This document shows, one piece after another, positions 25,776 through 34,496 of a stretch of 34,496 bases of DNA. The stretch spans positions 1 to 34,496 of the forward strand of contig JAJZPA010000013.1 in NCBI GenBank assembly GCA_021811425.1, in the 5' to 3' direction. Below the pieces are notes generated by a model, which saw nothing but the letters and a program-made list of their open reading frames with translations, was not told the DNA's origin and ran no database searches. The translations under genes were made by a program, and so were the position numbers. The stretch's first letter is position 1, and each line of letters starts with the position of its first letter. The DNA comes from Bacillota bacterium. Its GTDB lineage: Bacteria; Bacillota; Desulfitobacteriia; Desulfitobacteriales; Desulfitobacteriaceae.

Positions 25776-25860
25776 AGTGTGTCAGGCTAATTGGCTGGGC
25801 CCGGCGATGATGGGCAGCGGATGTTTCCGTGGGACTTCCTTAATACGGAAGTCCTTTTTT
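25776..25860 (+). promoter_or_regulatory. Candidate NiCo-type metal riboswitch with terminator
   Basis: Three consecutive hairpins can form: GCT-AATT-GGC (25786-25795), CCCG...TGGG and CGGA-TGTT-TCCG (25818-25829). Two carry the same frame of flanking bases, CAG before and TGGG after, ending in GGGAC. With a closing stem this gives a four-way layout with purine-rich GGGCAG/GGGAC junctions, as I recall for NiCo riboswitches. The 3' part is the terminator GGACTTCC/GGAAGTCC plus six T (25832-25860). The downstream gene is a cation diffusion facilitator, the usual NiCo target. The class was not verified by a covariance search. Confidence 0.5.
25832..25860 (+). terminator. Intrinsic terminator in the cation exporter leader
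   Basis: A perfect 8-base stem (25832-25839 with 25847-25854), 7-base loop and six T. It lies 108 bases before the exporter start and would serve as a regulated terminator of its leader. Confidence 0.85.
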
Positions 25861-25870
25861 ATGCCAGCCG

Positions 25871-25953
25871 GAAAGTATGTCAAATGGTGGCATAAGTGCA
25901 ACCTCGGCTTCTGCCGTTGCCAAAGGCTAGGTACAAGCCGGGTTTTCTTTATG
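25871..25953 (+). promoter_or_regulatory. Structured element copy B in the exporter leader
   Basis: Second copy of the element at 264-346. The hairpin CGGC-TTCT-GCCG here replaces the different but equally pairing sequence of copy A, while GCATAAG, GCAAC, GCCAAAGGCT, AGCC and GTTTTCTTTA are kept. GGCT/AGCC pairs around a 7-base loop, and CATAAG may pair with CTTTATG to close it. It lies between the terminator and the Shine-Dalgarno (GGAGGGG at 25955-25961), well placed to affect translation. Confidence 0.55.
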
Positions 25954-25967
25954 TGGAGGGGTGCAAC

Positions 25968-26933
25968 GTGAATAAGACAGGTGTGGCCACACTGTCTGTG
26001 GCGTCTAATGCGCTTTTGACACTAGGCAAGATGACGATTGGTTTAATGAGTGGATCGGTCAGCATCATGTCAGAAAGCATTCATTCCGGGATTGATCTGT
26101 TGGCTTCGGTGATCGCGCTCTTTGCCGTGCGCGAGTCCGGCAAGCCGGCCGATTATCGCCATGCCTATGGCCACGGAAAAATCGAGAATGTCTCTGGGAC
26201 CGTTGAAGCGGTACTCATCTTTGTAGCGGCCATCTGGATTATGCAGGAATCCATACAAAAACTAAGGGGTGGAGTGGAAGTAGAGAACTATATCTTGGGT
26301 TTGGCGGTGATGGCCGTGTCTGCGGTGAGTAACTTTATCATCTCGGGGCAGTTAATGAAAGTTGCCAAGCGAACCGACTCCGTTGCTTTGGAGGCGGATG
26401 CCCTTCATTTGCGGACGGATGTTTATACGTCTGCTGGGGTGTTTCTGGGCTTAATCTTAATGCGCTTAACGGGCTGGAAAATGCTCGACCCGTTGGTGGC
26501 CATGGGAGTAGCCTTGCTCATTATCAAGGCAGCCTATGATTTGACGAAAGAATCGTTTATGCCCTTGGTTGACACCGCGCTTCCGGTCGCTGAGCAGGCG
26601 ATCATCTCGTCTATCATCAATCGCCATTCACATCAGTTTGTGGAGTTTCATAAGTTGAGGACACGTAAAGCCGGGGCAGATCGCTATATCGATCTGCATT
26701 TGGTTGTTCCTAAATATGCTTCGGTCGTTGAGGTTCACGAACTTTGTGACCAGATCGAAAAGGAAGTGAATCAGGAAATCCCCGGAACCTCAGTTTTAAT
26801 TCATGCGGAACCTTGTGCCAACTTAGGCGAAAACTGTCCGCTCTGTGAGGAGGAAGACGAGTGTAATTACTGCTCCGGGGAAAAAATTTGTCGAGGAACT
26901 GCGCGGGAGCAGGAATCGAATCAGGAAAAGTAG
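25968..26933 (+). CDS. Cation diffusion facilitator family metal exporter
   Basis: A 321-residue divalent metal/proton antiporter with six predicted membrane segments. The transport site shows two HxxxD motifs, His39-Asp43 (SIHSGID) and His147-Asp151 (LHLRTD), the Zn/Co/Ni-type pattern. The cytoplasmic domain contains HKLRTRKAG and a conserved HAEP. The C-terminus adds a tail with six cysteines (283, 290, 293, 299, 302, 308) in CxxC-like spacing, an extra metal-binding feature. GTG 25968 is chosen because GGAGGGG lies just before it; the open frame to 25896 would start inside the leader element. The leader carries a probable metal riboswitch. Confidence 0.9.
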   Translation: MNKTGVATLSVASNALLTLGKMTIGLMSGSVSIMSESIHSGIDLLASVIALFAVRESGKPADYRHAYGHGKIENVSGTVEAVLIFVAAIWIMQESIQKLRGGVEVENYILGLAVMAVSAVSNFIISGQLMKVAKRTDSVALEADALHLRTDVYTSAGVFLGLILMRLTGWKMLDPLVAMGVALLIIKAAYDLTKESFMPLVDTALPVAEQAIISSIINRHSHQFVEFHKLRTRKAGADRYIDLHLVVPKYASVVEVHELCDQIEKEVNQEIPGTSVLIHAEPCANLGENCPLCEEEDECNYCSGEKICRGTAREQESNQEK

Positions 26934-27015
26934 AAAGAAGAACTAGACAGGAGACAGGAGTAAGAATGAGGGAATCGGCTTAAACCGTCTGAAACGTGTT
27001 CTCTGGGGAGCTTAT

Positions 27016-27043
27016 TCTGAGTACTGAATACTGAATTCTGAGT
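27016..27043. repeat. Four tandem 7-base units
   Basis: TCTGAGT, ACTGAAT, ACTGAAT, TCTGAGT in direct succession between the exporter and recJ. The outer units are identical and the inner units are identical. Meaning unknown; no promoter is obvious in the rest of 26934-27070. Confidence 0.6.
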
Positions 27044-27084
27044 GCTTCTCCATAATCATTGCAATCATGTTTGGAGGTGGACTT

Positions 27085-29268
27085 GTGCAGCGGACTTGGT
27101 CTTTGCCACAGCCTTCCGGACAGACAGGGAAGCTTGTTGGTACTTTAGGATTGTCTCCCACTGTGGCAGGGATCCTGGTTCAACGGGGGATTGAGCGGGT
27201 GGACCAGGTTGTGGAATTTTTGTGCCCCTCCCGTTTGAATCTGGCATCTCCTTTTTGCTTTCAGGACATGGAGAGGGCGATGACACGGTTGCAGCATGCC
27301 CATGAGCTTCAGGAAAAAGTTTTAGTCTATGGGGATTATGATGTCGATGGGGTAACGAGCGTCACTTTACTCTATCGAGTTTTGACAGACATAGGCTTAC
27401 ACGCTGTTGCCTATATCCCTCACCGTTTGGAAGAAGGGTATGGCTTAAACCGAGAAGCCGTGGAAAAAGCACATAGCGCTGGAGTTAAGATGATAATTAC
27501 CGTAGACTGCGGGATTACCGCCGTGGAAGAAATCGCTTATGCGCAGAGCTTAGGGATAGATGTCATTGTTACGGATCATCACGAACCCCCGGAGGTGCTG
27601 CCGGAGGCTTTGGCGATTATCAATCCTAAGGCTGACAAGGGGTATCCGTTTAGGGAACTGGCTGGTGTGGGAGTAGCTTTCAAGCTGGCGCAGGCTTTAT
27701 TGGGGCGCTTTGGGGACAAGGGTGTCTCTCTGCAGGCGGAGCAGGAGATCCTGGATCTCGTGGCTTTGGGAACGATTGCCGATGTTGTGCCCCTGGTCGG
27801 GGAAAATCGTATCCTAGTCAAGGCCGGGCTTAAACAGATGGAACAGACTGTACATACGGGCTTGCAAGCGCTTCTCGAAGTTTGTGGGCTGAGCGGCAAG
27901 AAACTCAAAGCCGGCCAAGTTGCCTTTATTCTAGCACCCCGAATCAATGCAGTAGGCCGTATGGATAGTGCTCGCACAGGGTTGGAACTCTTGCTAACCG
28001 GAAATCCGGCTCAAGCGGCTGAACTTGCACGCCGCTTGAGCCAGCAGAACCAGATGCGGCAGGAAACTGAAAAGCAAATCCTAAGTGAAGCGATCGCTCA
28101 ATTGGAACAGGAAGTGCTGCCACGGGTTATCGTCTTGTCGAGCCCGAACTGGCATCATGGCGTTATAGGAATCGTTGCATCCCGTTTGGTGGAACGCTAT
28201 TATCGACCGGTTTTTTTGATCGCGGAGGATGGAGAAGAAGGCAAGGGGTCGGCTCGGGGGATTCCGGGCTATCATGTTTTGGAACAGCTGACCCTGCAGA
28301 AAGAACATTTGCAAAAATTTGGTGGGCATCGGCAGGCTGCTGGTTTTTCCTTGGCAAGGTCGGGAATCCTAGGGCTGAGAGAAGGGCTAAACCGCGCAGC
28401 CGAAAGGTTTCCGGACTCACTGTATCAGGCGAGCTTAAGAATCGACAACCTGGTGAGACTGGATGAACTGGGAGAAGGACTCCTAACCGAGCTTGAGCAG
28501 ATGGCTCCTTTTGGCTTTGGTAATCCAGGGCCGACATTAGCGGCATTTGGTGTTCCTTTGGCATCTGTGTCCACAGTGGGTCAGGAGAGCCACCTGAAAT
28601 TTCGTTTCGGCAACCAGGGAGAGTGGGAGGGCGTTTTTTATCGCCAGGGTGGTCGTTTAGCGTTTTTTCAAGCGTTGTCCCACCTCGATGTGGCCTTTGG
28701 CTTGGAACTGAACGTGTTTCGGGGGGAGAAAAAACTTCAACTCGTAATTCAGGATGCCGAAGCAGTGGCCTCGCGCCAGGAAAGGACGGTAGAAGACCCG
28801 AGTGAACGGGCCAGGGCTGTAGCAGAGATGTCTGAGGGTATGCCCGACGCAAGTGACGAGAAACGCGAATCAGGGACACGGATGAGCGCATCCGGGGACA
28901 GTGTATCCGAGCTTGCGGCTGGGATAGAGCAAGTGGCCGTTAGCGTGGAAGGGGTGGCAAGCGTAATGTTGGCCCAATCTGACCCGCAGGCGCGTGCAGA
29001 GAGCTGGAAAAGGGAAAAATTGGTCGAGATGTACCGCGCGTTGCGCTCATTGGCTGCAGCGGCGAACCCTTTTGCTTGGTCCGCTTTGCCTAGGCAAGAG
29101 TGGGAGGTACAGGCCATCAAGATATTTGAAGAACTGGGACTCATTCGCTGTTTGGGCGGGACGAATCCCTGGCAGCTGGAACTCTTGCCCGTTTCCGGAA
29201 AACTCGATTTGGAGTCCTCATTGCGGCTGCGTGCACTACGGCGTAAAAACATAAAAGAGGGATTTTGA
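27085..29268 (+). CDS. recJ: Single-stranded-DNA exonuclease RecJ
   Basis: A 727-residue 5'-to-3' exonuclease of recombination and mismatch repair. DHH-family motifs: GDYDVDG at 83-89, TDHH at 163-166, AGVGVAFK, and the DHHA1 part GKGSARG with [11 protein letters not shown]. After the OB-like domain (ending near residue 560) there is an Ala/Glu/Ser-rich linker to about 640 and a C-terminal helical domain of about 80 residues, so the protein is longer than the E. coli type (about 577). GTG 27085 is chosen behind GGAGGTGG; ATG 27067 lies before that site. apt starts two bases after the stop. Confidence 0.93.
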   Translation: MQRTWSLPQPSGQTGKLVGTLGLSPTVAGILVQRGIERVDQVVEFLCPSRLNLASPFCFQDMERAMTRLQHAHELQEKVLVYGDYDVDGVTSVTLLYRVLTDIGLHAVAYIPHRLEEGYGLNREAVEKAHSAGVKMIITVDCGITAVEEIAYAQSLGIDVIVTDHHEPPEVLPEALAIINPKADKGYPFRELAGVGVAFKLAQALLGRFGDKGVSLQAEQEILDLVALGTIADVVPLVGENRILVKAGLKQMEQTVHTGLQALLEVCGLSGKKLKAGQVAFILAPRINAVGRMDSARTGLELLLTGNPAQAAELARRLSQQNQMRQETEKQILSEAIAQLEQEVLPRVIVLSSPNWHHGVIGIVASRLVERYYRPVFLIAEDGEEGKGSARGIPGYHVLEQLTLQKEHLQKFGGHRQAAGFSLARSGILGLREGLNRAAERFPDSLYQASLRIDNLVRLDELGEGLLTELEQMAPFGFGNPGPTLAAFGVPLASVSTVGQESHLKFRFGNQGEWEGVFYRQGGRLAFFQALSHLDVAFGLELNVFRGEKKLQLVIQDAEAVASRQERTVEDPSERARAVAEMSEGMPDASDEKRESGTRMSASGDSVSELAAGIEQVAVSVEGVASVMLAQSDPQARAESWKREKLVEMYRALRSLAAAANPFAWSALPRQEWEVQAIKIFEELGLIRCLGGTNPWQLELLPVSGKLDLESSLRLRALRRKNIKEGF

Positions 29269-29269
29269 G

Positions 29270-29791
29270 GTGATTGGATTGGATTTCCAGAAAGAAATTC
29301 GGGTGATAGAAGACTTCCCGAAACCGGGAATCTCGTTTAAAGACATTACGACCCTGCTGAAAAATGGGGATGTCTACCATGCTGCCGTAGATGCATTGGT
29401 CGAGGCCTTGAAGCCGTGGTTGCCTGAGGTGATCGTCGGTCCGGAAGCCCGAGGGTTCCTTTTAGGGGCACCTGTTGCCTATGCGTTGGGGCTCGGCTTT
29501 GTCCCGGTGCGCAAACCAGGTAAGCTCCCGGCAGAAACAATGCAAGAAACCTATGCCTTGGAGTATGGATCTGACACCCTGGAAGTGCATGCTGATGCGA
29601 TTCATCCCGGACAGCGGGTGGCTATTGTCGACGATCTGCTAGCGACCGGCGGGACCATGCTGGCCAGTGCCAACCTCCTGAGCAAGACCGGAGCCAACGT
29701 TGTGGGGATGGCTTTCCTGATCGAGTTGACATTCCTTAATGGGAGGGATAGACTTTTAGATTATCCGGTTTTTTCGCTGGTTGAATACTAA
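29270..29791 (+). CDS. apt: Adenine phosphoribosyltransferase
   Basis: A 173-residue salvage enzyme converting adenine and PRPP to AMP. The N-terminal [15 protein letters not shown] and GPEARGF (58-63) are family signatures, and [14 protein letters not shown] (117-130) is the PRPP loop. GTG 29270 has GAGGGA eight bases upstream; TTG 29279 (start at LDFQK) is an equally reasonable alternative. It lies between recJ and rel, the usual Firmicute order. Confidence 0.95.
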   Translation: MIGLDFQKEIRVIEDFPKPGISFKDITTLLKNGDVYHAAVDALVEALKPWLPEVIVGPEARGFLLGAPVAYALGLGFVPVRKPGKLPAETMQETYALEYGSDTLEVHADAIHPGQRVAIVDDLLATGGTMLASANLLSKTGANVVGMAFLIELTFLNGRDRLLDYPVFSLVEY

Positions 29792-29813
29792 GAGCATCGA
29801 GAGGAGTCCGGAA

Positions 29814-31985
29814 ATGTCCATTACCGAACTCATTGAAAAATTGCAGAAGTATATTCCCGCGTCGCGTTTGGTCATGGTGGAAAGGGCCTATCGCTTTTCT
29901 GCGGATGCCCACCGCGGGCAGCTGCGCAATTCAGGGGAAGAGTATATTCAGCATCCTTTGGAGGTCGCTTCGATTCTAGCCGAGCTGGAACTCGATGAGC
30001 CAACGTTAGTGGCGGCCCTTCTCCATGATGTGATCGAAGACACGGACTATAATTTCGTCGATATTGAGAAAGAGTTCGGAGCGGAGATTGCCATCTTAGT
30101 GGATGGGGTGACAAAACTGGGCCGCCTGGAGTATAAGACGAAGATGGAGCAGCAGGTTGAGAACCTGCGCAAGATGTTTTTGGCCATGGCGAAAGACATT
30201 CGTGTTATTTTGATTAAACTAGCGGACCGGCTGCACAACATGCGGACCTTAAAATATCATTCTGAACAAAAACAAAAAGAGATTGCGGAGGAGACCCTGG
30301 AGATTTTTGCGCCGTTGGCCAATCGCCTGGGGATTTTTCGTATTAAGTGGGAACTGGAGGATTTGGCTTTTCGCTACCTTAAACCCCAGGAGTATTATGA
30401 CCTTGTCGAAGGGATCGCCTTAAAACGGCGCGAAAGAGAAGCCCAGATCAACGAGGTCATTGAGCAACTGCGCAAACGCTTGGAGGAAGTGGGGATCACG
30501 GCAGATATTGCCGGCCGGCCGAAGCATCTCTATAGCATTTACCGAAAAATGGTGGCACAAAACAAAGAACTGAGCGAGATTTACGACCTCACCGCCGTTC
30601 GGGTCATCGTCAGCTCGGTCAATGACTGTTATGGGGCCTTGGGGATTATTCATACGCTGTGGAAGCCAATTCCTGGGCGCTTTAAAGACTATATCGCGAT
30701 GCCGAAGCCCAATATGTACCAGTCCCTGCACACGACCTTAGTTGGGGTGCATGGGGAGCCGTTTGAAATTCAAATTCGAACCTGGGAGATGCATCGTACT
30801 TGTGAATATGGGATTGCAGCGCACTGGAAATACAAAGAAGGCAGCGGCAAGTCGATCAACTCCAATTTCGAACAGAAACTCTCTTGGCTGAGGCAACTTC
30901 TCGAATGGCAACACGATTCCCGGGATGCGGGCGAATTCATGGAATCCCTTAAAGTTGATCTATTTTCGGATACCGTTTTTGTCTTTACGCCCAAAGGAGA
31001 TGTCATTGAACTCCCAGCTGAATCCTGTCCGGTGGATTATGCCTACCGGGTACATACCGATGTTGGACACCGCTGCATCGGGGCTAAAATCAATGGCCGG
31101 ATCGTCCCCTTGGATACGAAACTTACGAATGGCGATATCGTTGAAATCCTCACCAGTAAACAGGCCAACGGTCCGAGTCGCGACTGGCTCAACTTTGTCA
31201 AGACGTCCCAAGCTAAGAACCGAATTCGACAATGGTTCAAGAAAGAACAGCGCGAAGAAAACATGCTCAGAGGCAAAGAAAGCTTGGAACGGGAAGTGCG
31301 TAAGCTGGGGTTGGAACCGTTGACCGTGTTACAAAACGATCGGCTCTTCAGCTGGGCTAAAGGACACAATTTTGTGGGAATTGAGGACTTCTATGCGGCG
31401 ATCGGGGATGGAGCGTTAAGCACGAATAAGATTCTCTCCCGACTGAGGGAAGAATTAACCAAAGAAGAAAGAGAAAAAGCCCAGCTGGAGGCGTTGCAGC
31501 AGGGGGATATCAAAGCAAAATTTGGCAAGGCCTCGCATGGGGTGCTCGTCAAAGGGATCGACAATTTGCTGGTGCGTTTTTCGCATTGTTGCAATCCGCT
31601 GCCAGGAGACGATATCATCGGGTATATTACCAGAGGCCGCGGGGTTTCGATTCATCGTCGGGACTGTACGAATTTTCTAGCGCGTTCGCTGGAAGACCAT
31701 GAACGGGTTGTAGAAGTGATGTGGGATGATGATACTGACACCACATATGCAGTTGATATTCATGTCTCCGTGGGGGACAGGGCGCGTTTGGTGACCGATG
31801 TCATGAATGCGGTGATGGATTCGCGCACCAATATGCTTGGGATCAACGCCCATGTAAGCAAAGACCGAGTGGCGCACATTCAGCTGCGCCTGGAGATCCG
31901 GAATCTGGAACATCTGAACTTTGTCATGTCCCGGATCCGCCGGGTTAAGGATGTCTTGGAAGTCGAACGCATTTCGGGAGGGTAA
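29814..31985 (+). CDS. relA: Bifunctional (p)ppGpp synthetase/hydrolase
   Basis: A 723-residue Rel protein that makes and degrades the stringent-response alarmone (p)ppGpp. The HD hydrolase domain is intact (His71-Asp72 in LLHDVIEDT, Glu75-Asp76). The synthetase domain carries RFKD at 289-292, the RxKD form seen in bifunctional enzymes, and YQSLHTT. A TGS domain (about 387-448), a helical/zinc-type region with [10 protein letters not shown], and a C-terminal ACT domain follow. ATG 29814 follows GAGAGGAG; the frame opens upstream inside apt. dtd starts one base after the stop. Confidence 0.96.
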   Translation: MSITELIEKLQKYIPASRLVMVERAYRFSADAHRGQLRNSGEEYIQHPLEVASILAELELDEPTLVAALLHDVIEDTDYNFVDIEKEFGAEIAILVDGVTKLGRLEYKTKMEQQVENLRKMFLAMAKDIRVILIKLADRLHNMRTLKYHSEQKQKEIAEETLEIFAPLANRLGIFRIKWELEDLAFRYLKPQEYYDLVEGIALKRREREAQINEVIEQLRKRLEEVGITADIAGRPKHLYSIYRKMVAQNKELSEIYDLTAVRVIVSSVNDCYGALGIIHTLWKPIPGRFKDYIAMPKPNMYQSLHTTLVGVHGEPFEIQIRTWEMHRTCEYGIAAHWKYKEGSGKSINSNFEQKLSWLRQLLEWQHDSRDAGEFMESLKVDLFSDTVFVFTPKGDVIELPAESCPVDYAYRVHTDVGHRCIGAKINGRIVPLDTKLTNGDIVEILTSKQANGPSRDWLNFVKTSQAKNRIRQWFKKEQREENMLRGKESLEREVRKLGLEPLTVLQNDRLFSWAKGHNFVGIEDFYAAIGDGALSTNKILSRLREELTKEEREKAQLEALQQGDIKAKFGKASHGVLVKGIDNLLVRFSHCCNPLPGDDIIGYITRGRGVSIHRRDCTNFLARSLEDHERVVEVMWDDDTDTTYAVDIHVSVGDRARLVTDVMNAVMDSRTNMLGINAHVSKDRVAHIQLRLEIRNLEHLNFVMSRIRRVKDVLEVERISGG

Positions 31986-31986
31986 T

Positions 31987-32436
31987 ATGCGGGCAGTTGT
32001 GCAGCGAGTGAAACGGGCAGCAGTTAGAGTGAATGAGGCATTGGTTGGGGAAATTGGGCACGGGCTTCTTGTGTTTCTGGGCGTGGGAGAGGAAGATGGA
32101 GAAAGCGATCTGGCTTGGATCGTGGAGAAAACCGCTGGGCTTCGGATCTTTGAAGATGAAAAAGGGAAAATGAACCTGTCAGTGGAGGACGTCGGCGGGA
32201 AGATTCTATTAGTCTCTCAGTTCACTCTCTATGGGGACTGTCGCAAAGGGAAACGCCCGAGCTTTTCCAGTGCCGCACCTCCGGCCAAGGCGAAGGATTT
32301 GTTTGACCAGGCGGTTCTGGCCGTGAAAGCACGGGGAATCCAGGTGGAAACCGGGATCTTTCAGGCTGACATGGCGGTTGAACTGCTAAATGATGGCCCA
32401 GTGACGCTGCTATTGGACAGTGAGAAGAAGTTCTAA
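31987..32436 (+). CDS. dtd: D-aminoacyl-tRNA deacylase
   Basis: A 149-residue DTD that frees D-amino acids (and Gly from tRNA-Ala) from mischarged tRNA. Motifs: [13 protein letters not shown] at the start, [17 protein letters not shown] (substrate pocket with SQxT) and [11 protein letters not shown] near the C-terminus, where the second conserved motif is usually NxGP; here it reads NDGP, as in many DTDs. Start ATG 31987 follows GGGAGG within the last codons of rel. Confidence 0.95.
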   Translation: MRAVVQRVKRAAVRVNEALVGEIGHGLLVFLGVGEEDGESDLAWIVEKTAGLRIFEDEKGKMNLSVEDVGGKILLVSQFTLYGDCRKGKRPSFSSAAPPAKAKDLFDQAVLAVKARGIQVETGIFQADMAVELLNDGPVTLLLDSEKKF

Positions 32437-32457
32437 AGCCTGGAAGGAGGTCAAGGC

Positions 32458-33072
32458 ATGCTGCAAGGACGGGCGATGGGGGCGATGGGGGCCAACTGCT
32501 ATGTGTTCTGGTGTGAGGAAACAAAACAGGGAGTCGTTGTCGATCCAGGGGATGAGGGAATGCAGATTTACCGTTGGGTTACGGAACTGGGGATCGAGAT
32601 CACCCGGATTTTGCTGACACATGGGCATCTCGATCATATCGGGGCAGTGGATGAGCTCAGGGAACGTTTTGGCTGTCCGGTTTTCATTCATTCCAGGGAT
32701 GCCGAGATGTTGACGGATGCGCGCAAGAATCTGTCGGCCTATTTCGGCCCGGGATTTAGTTTTAAGGCGGCCGATGGCTTCTTGCAGGATGGACAGCTGT
32801 TGATGGTAGGGAATAAGTCGCTTAAGGTTTTACATACACCGGGTCATTCTCCGGGCAGCGTCTGTTTGCTGACGGATGAAGGGGTGATCAGCGGGGATAC
32901 CCTATTCGCCGGTTCGATTGGACGCACGGATTTTCCGGGAGGGTCGTTGGATGAACTTTTGCGCGGGGTGGAAACGAAGCTGCTGACGCTTCCGGATGAT
33001 ACTCCGGTTTACCCCGGGCATGGGGAGTCTACGAGTATTGGGCGCGAAAGAGTGGAGAACCCCTTTCTATAA
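32458..33072 (+). CDS. Metallo-beta-lactamase-fold hydrolase
   Basis: A 204-residue glyoxalase II-like protein of the YqgX type. All metal ligands are visible: THGHLDH (His55, His57, Asp59, His60), His130 in TPGHSPGS, Asp147 in SGDTLF and His188 in YPGHGE. It probably hydrolyses a thioester or similar small substrate in the cytoplasm; the substrate is unknown. AAGGAGG precedes ATG 32458. Same transcript as dtd and hemZ by spacing. Confidence 0.9.
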   Translation: MLQGRAMGAMGANCYVFWCEETKQGVVVDPGDEGMQIYRWVTELGIEITRILLTHGHLDHIGAVDELRERFGCPVFIHSRDAEMLTDARKNLSAYFGPGFSFKAADGFLQDGQLLMVGNKSLKVLHTPGHSPGSVCLLTDEGVISGDTLFAGSIGRTDFPGGSLDELLRGVETKLLTLPDDTPVYPGHGESTSIGRERVENPFL

Positions 33073-33101
33073 GTTCACGTTTCTGTAAAAGAGGTATTAG
33101 G

Positions 33102-34496
33102 TTGGGTATCCAGATGAAGCGGGAATTCCCCGGAACCATCTTTCTCATCAGCGAGACGATCGAGCCTAAGGTTTTGGAAGGGTCTAAAGCCTTGGTTTCC
33201 GCGTTTTTTCCCCGGGCTGCGATTAAGGTCTTGCCGCCTGACCCGGCGGCTTTCGGGGGGCAGCAGGTGGCGTCATTGGCTCAAGCATGGTTGCACGTGG
33301 AACTCGGCGTGGGCTCTGCTCAGGTGTTTAGGGACAAAGCCGCAAGCGGGAACGGTGAAGCTTTAGCCGGCGCTGTGGCTGCAGCCGATTACGGGCTGGG
33401 CGGGGAGACAGTTTTGGGGGGGAGTTTCATCTGGGGACGCAGCGACGCTCAGCTGGGTTGGGAGCGTGTGGAAGACCAAAAGGCAGCTGAGCGTGAAGAA
33501 ACTCGAGACAGCGTTGAGGTGAAGCTCACACGTCCTGAGGTGGAACGGATTCTCAGTGTGTCCCAGCCCGGCCGGGAGAGCCTCGTAGGCATTCTGAGCA
33601 AGCACGTGCTGATGAAGCTTCTGTCCCGGGTAACAGGAGAAGAGCTTCCTTGGGGTATTCTGACGGGCATTCGTCCCCTGAAATTGGCGCACCGGCTGAT
33701 GGATATGGGGCTTTCCCCAGTGAGCCTGGAGAATACCCTGAGCGTCCTCTATGGGATTCGCCTGGACAAGATTAAGCTGCTTCAGGATGTGGCCAAAGTT
33801 CAAGAGCCTTATCTCCAGAGGCTGAAGCAGCATCCTAAGCGCGTCAGCCTTTATATCGGAATTCCTTTTTGCCCGACCCGCTGCAGTTATTGTTCTTTCC
33901 CAGCCTATGTGCCCGGAAAAGGCCGCCAGGCGATTTCTCCTTATCTGGAGGCGCTGAAGCAGGAAATCCGTGCGGTCGGGGAATTGATGCGCTCCCTCGC
34001 CCTGGAAGGGGACACACTTTATCTTGGCGGCGGGACGCCGACCATTCTCAGCGCAGCTGAATTGCGGGAGCTTTTTCTGTATCTCCGGAAGATCCTGCCT
34101 CTCAGTTCCGACCTGGAACTTACGGTGGAAGCCGGGCGGCCGGATACCCTTTCGCTAGAAAAACTGAAAACCCTGGCAGAACTGGGAACGAACCGTCTCA
34201 GCATTAACCCACAGACGATGCAGGAGAAGACTCTGAAACGCATTGGGCGTGCGCATGATCCCCAAAGCGTGGTAGACATGTACAGAGTGGCCCGGGACGT
34301 GGGAGATTGGGTAATCAACATGGATTTAATTCTGGGGCTTCCGGGGGAGGGACTGCCTGAGTTGGCGTCAACTTTGGAGCAACTGGTGCCTTTGAGGCCG
34401 GATAACCTTACGGTGCATGCCTTGGCTCTGAAACGAGGAGCGCGGGAACGGGAACTGGAACTAGAACTAGAACTAGAACTAGAACTAGAACTAGAG
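33102..34496 (+). CDS. hemZ: Radical SAM HemZ-like protein (3' end outside window)
   Basis: The first 465 codons of a radical SAM protein of the coproporphyrinogen dehydrogenase HemZ family. The [4Fe-4S] cluster motif CPTRCSYC is at 257-264 (CxxxCxxC), followed by LYLGGGTPTIL and later NPQTM. The long N-terminal region of about 250 residues before the cluster is typical of HemZ and not of HemN. TTG 33102 is chosen for GAGGT six bases upstream; ATG 33114 is the alternative. Just after LALKRGARERE the sequence runs into seven six-base repeats coding for Glu-Leu at the window edge. No stop is visible. Confidence 0.88.
   Translation, partial: MGIQMKREFPGTIFLISETIEPKVLEGSKALVSAFFPRAAIKVLPPDPAAFGGQQVASLAQAWLHVELGVGSAQVFRDKAASGNGEALAGAVAAADYGLGGETVLGGSFIWGRSDAQLGWERVEDQKAAEREETRDSVEVKLTRPEVERILSVSQPGRESLVGILSKHVLMKLLSRVTGEELPWGILTGIRPLKLAHRLMDMGLSPVSLENTLSVLYGIRLDKIKLLQDVAKVQEPYLQRLKQHPKRVSLYIGIPFCPTRCSYCSFPAYVPGKGRQAISPYLEALKQEIRAVGELMRSLALEGDTLYLGGGTPTILSAAELRELFLYLRKILPLSSDLELTVEAGRPDTLSLEKLKTLAELGTNRLSINPQTMQEKTLKRIGRAHDPQSVVDMYRVARDVGDWVINMDLILGLPGEGLPELASTLEQLVPLRPDNLTVHALALKRGARERELELELELELELELE
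34452..34496 (+). repeat. Six-base microsatellite in hemZ
   Basis: One GAACTG (34452-34457) and six perfect GAACTA units (34458-34493), then GAG at the window end. In frame it encodes alternating Glu-Leu. The true length is unknown because the window stops here. Confidence 0.95.

Noticed and set aside
25896-25967. Cation exporter starting at ATG 25896
   Set aside because: This start lies inside the structured leader element and adds 24 unconserved-looking residues; GTG 25968 has a good ribosome site.

Overview
The window looks like chromosomal DNA of a spore-forming, low-to-mid-GC Firmicute, most likely a Peptococcaceae/Desulfitobacteriaceae relative (Desulfitobacterium or Desulfosporosinus type). 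This rests on gene content and order: yebC-ruvC-ruvA-ruvB-spoIID-queA-tgt-yajC-HD protein-secD-secF, and recJ-apt-relA-dtd-MBL hydrolase-hemZ, together with SpoIID and YjcZ-type sporulation proteins and Gram-positive Shine-Dalgarno sites with frequent GTG/TTG starts. No database search was possible, so the genus is an inference. Apart from one small reverse-strand candidate, every gene is on the + strand.

Layout. 1-486: no protein gene; a 5S-like fragment, a tandem hairpin array rich in GGA loops ending in a strong terminator, and a structured element that recurs upstream of the cation efflux gene 25 kb away. 487-7551: a lipid/carboxylate activation block with three AMP-binding (acyl-CoA synthetase) paralogues, the first with degenerate catalytic motifs, and an acyl-CoA dehydrogenase. 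An 800-base gap within this block holds a small reverse-strand ORF with its own terminator. 7689-9088: a DUF3842 protein and cysteine synthase. 9267-16559: yebC, Holliday-junction genes ruvCAB, spoIID, and the queuosine tRNA genes queA and tgt, which are split by an inserted type II toxin-antitoxin module with its own promoter. 16663-20100: yajC, an HD hydrolase, secD and secF (Sec translocase accessory subunits). 20233-23202: ilvB, ilvN and a DUF1638 protein. 23406-25069: a lipoprotein polysaccharide deacetylase and four tiny YjcZ-like membrane proteins in A-B-A-B order. 25211-26933: a small membrane protein with a possible frameshift, then a cation diffusion facilitator preceded by a NiCo-like riboswitch/terminator and the second copy of the structured element. 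27085-34496: recJ, apt, bifunctional rel, dtd, a metallo-beta-lactamase-fold hydrolase and hemZ, which runs off the window inside a six-base microsatellite coding for Glu-Leu repeats.

The most interesting material is non-coding: the GGA-hairpin array (possible CsrA-sponge-like RNA), the two-copy structured element, and the layered leader of the metal exporter. Also notable are the pseudo-synthetase, the YjcZ array and the hemZ repeat. The housekeeping genes themselves look ordinary and intact.
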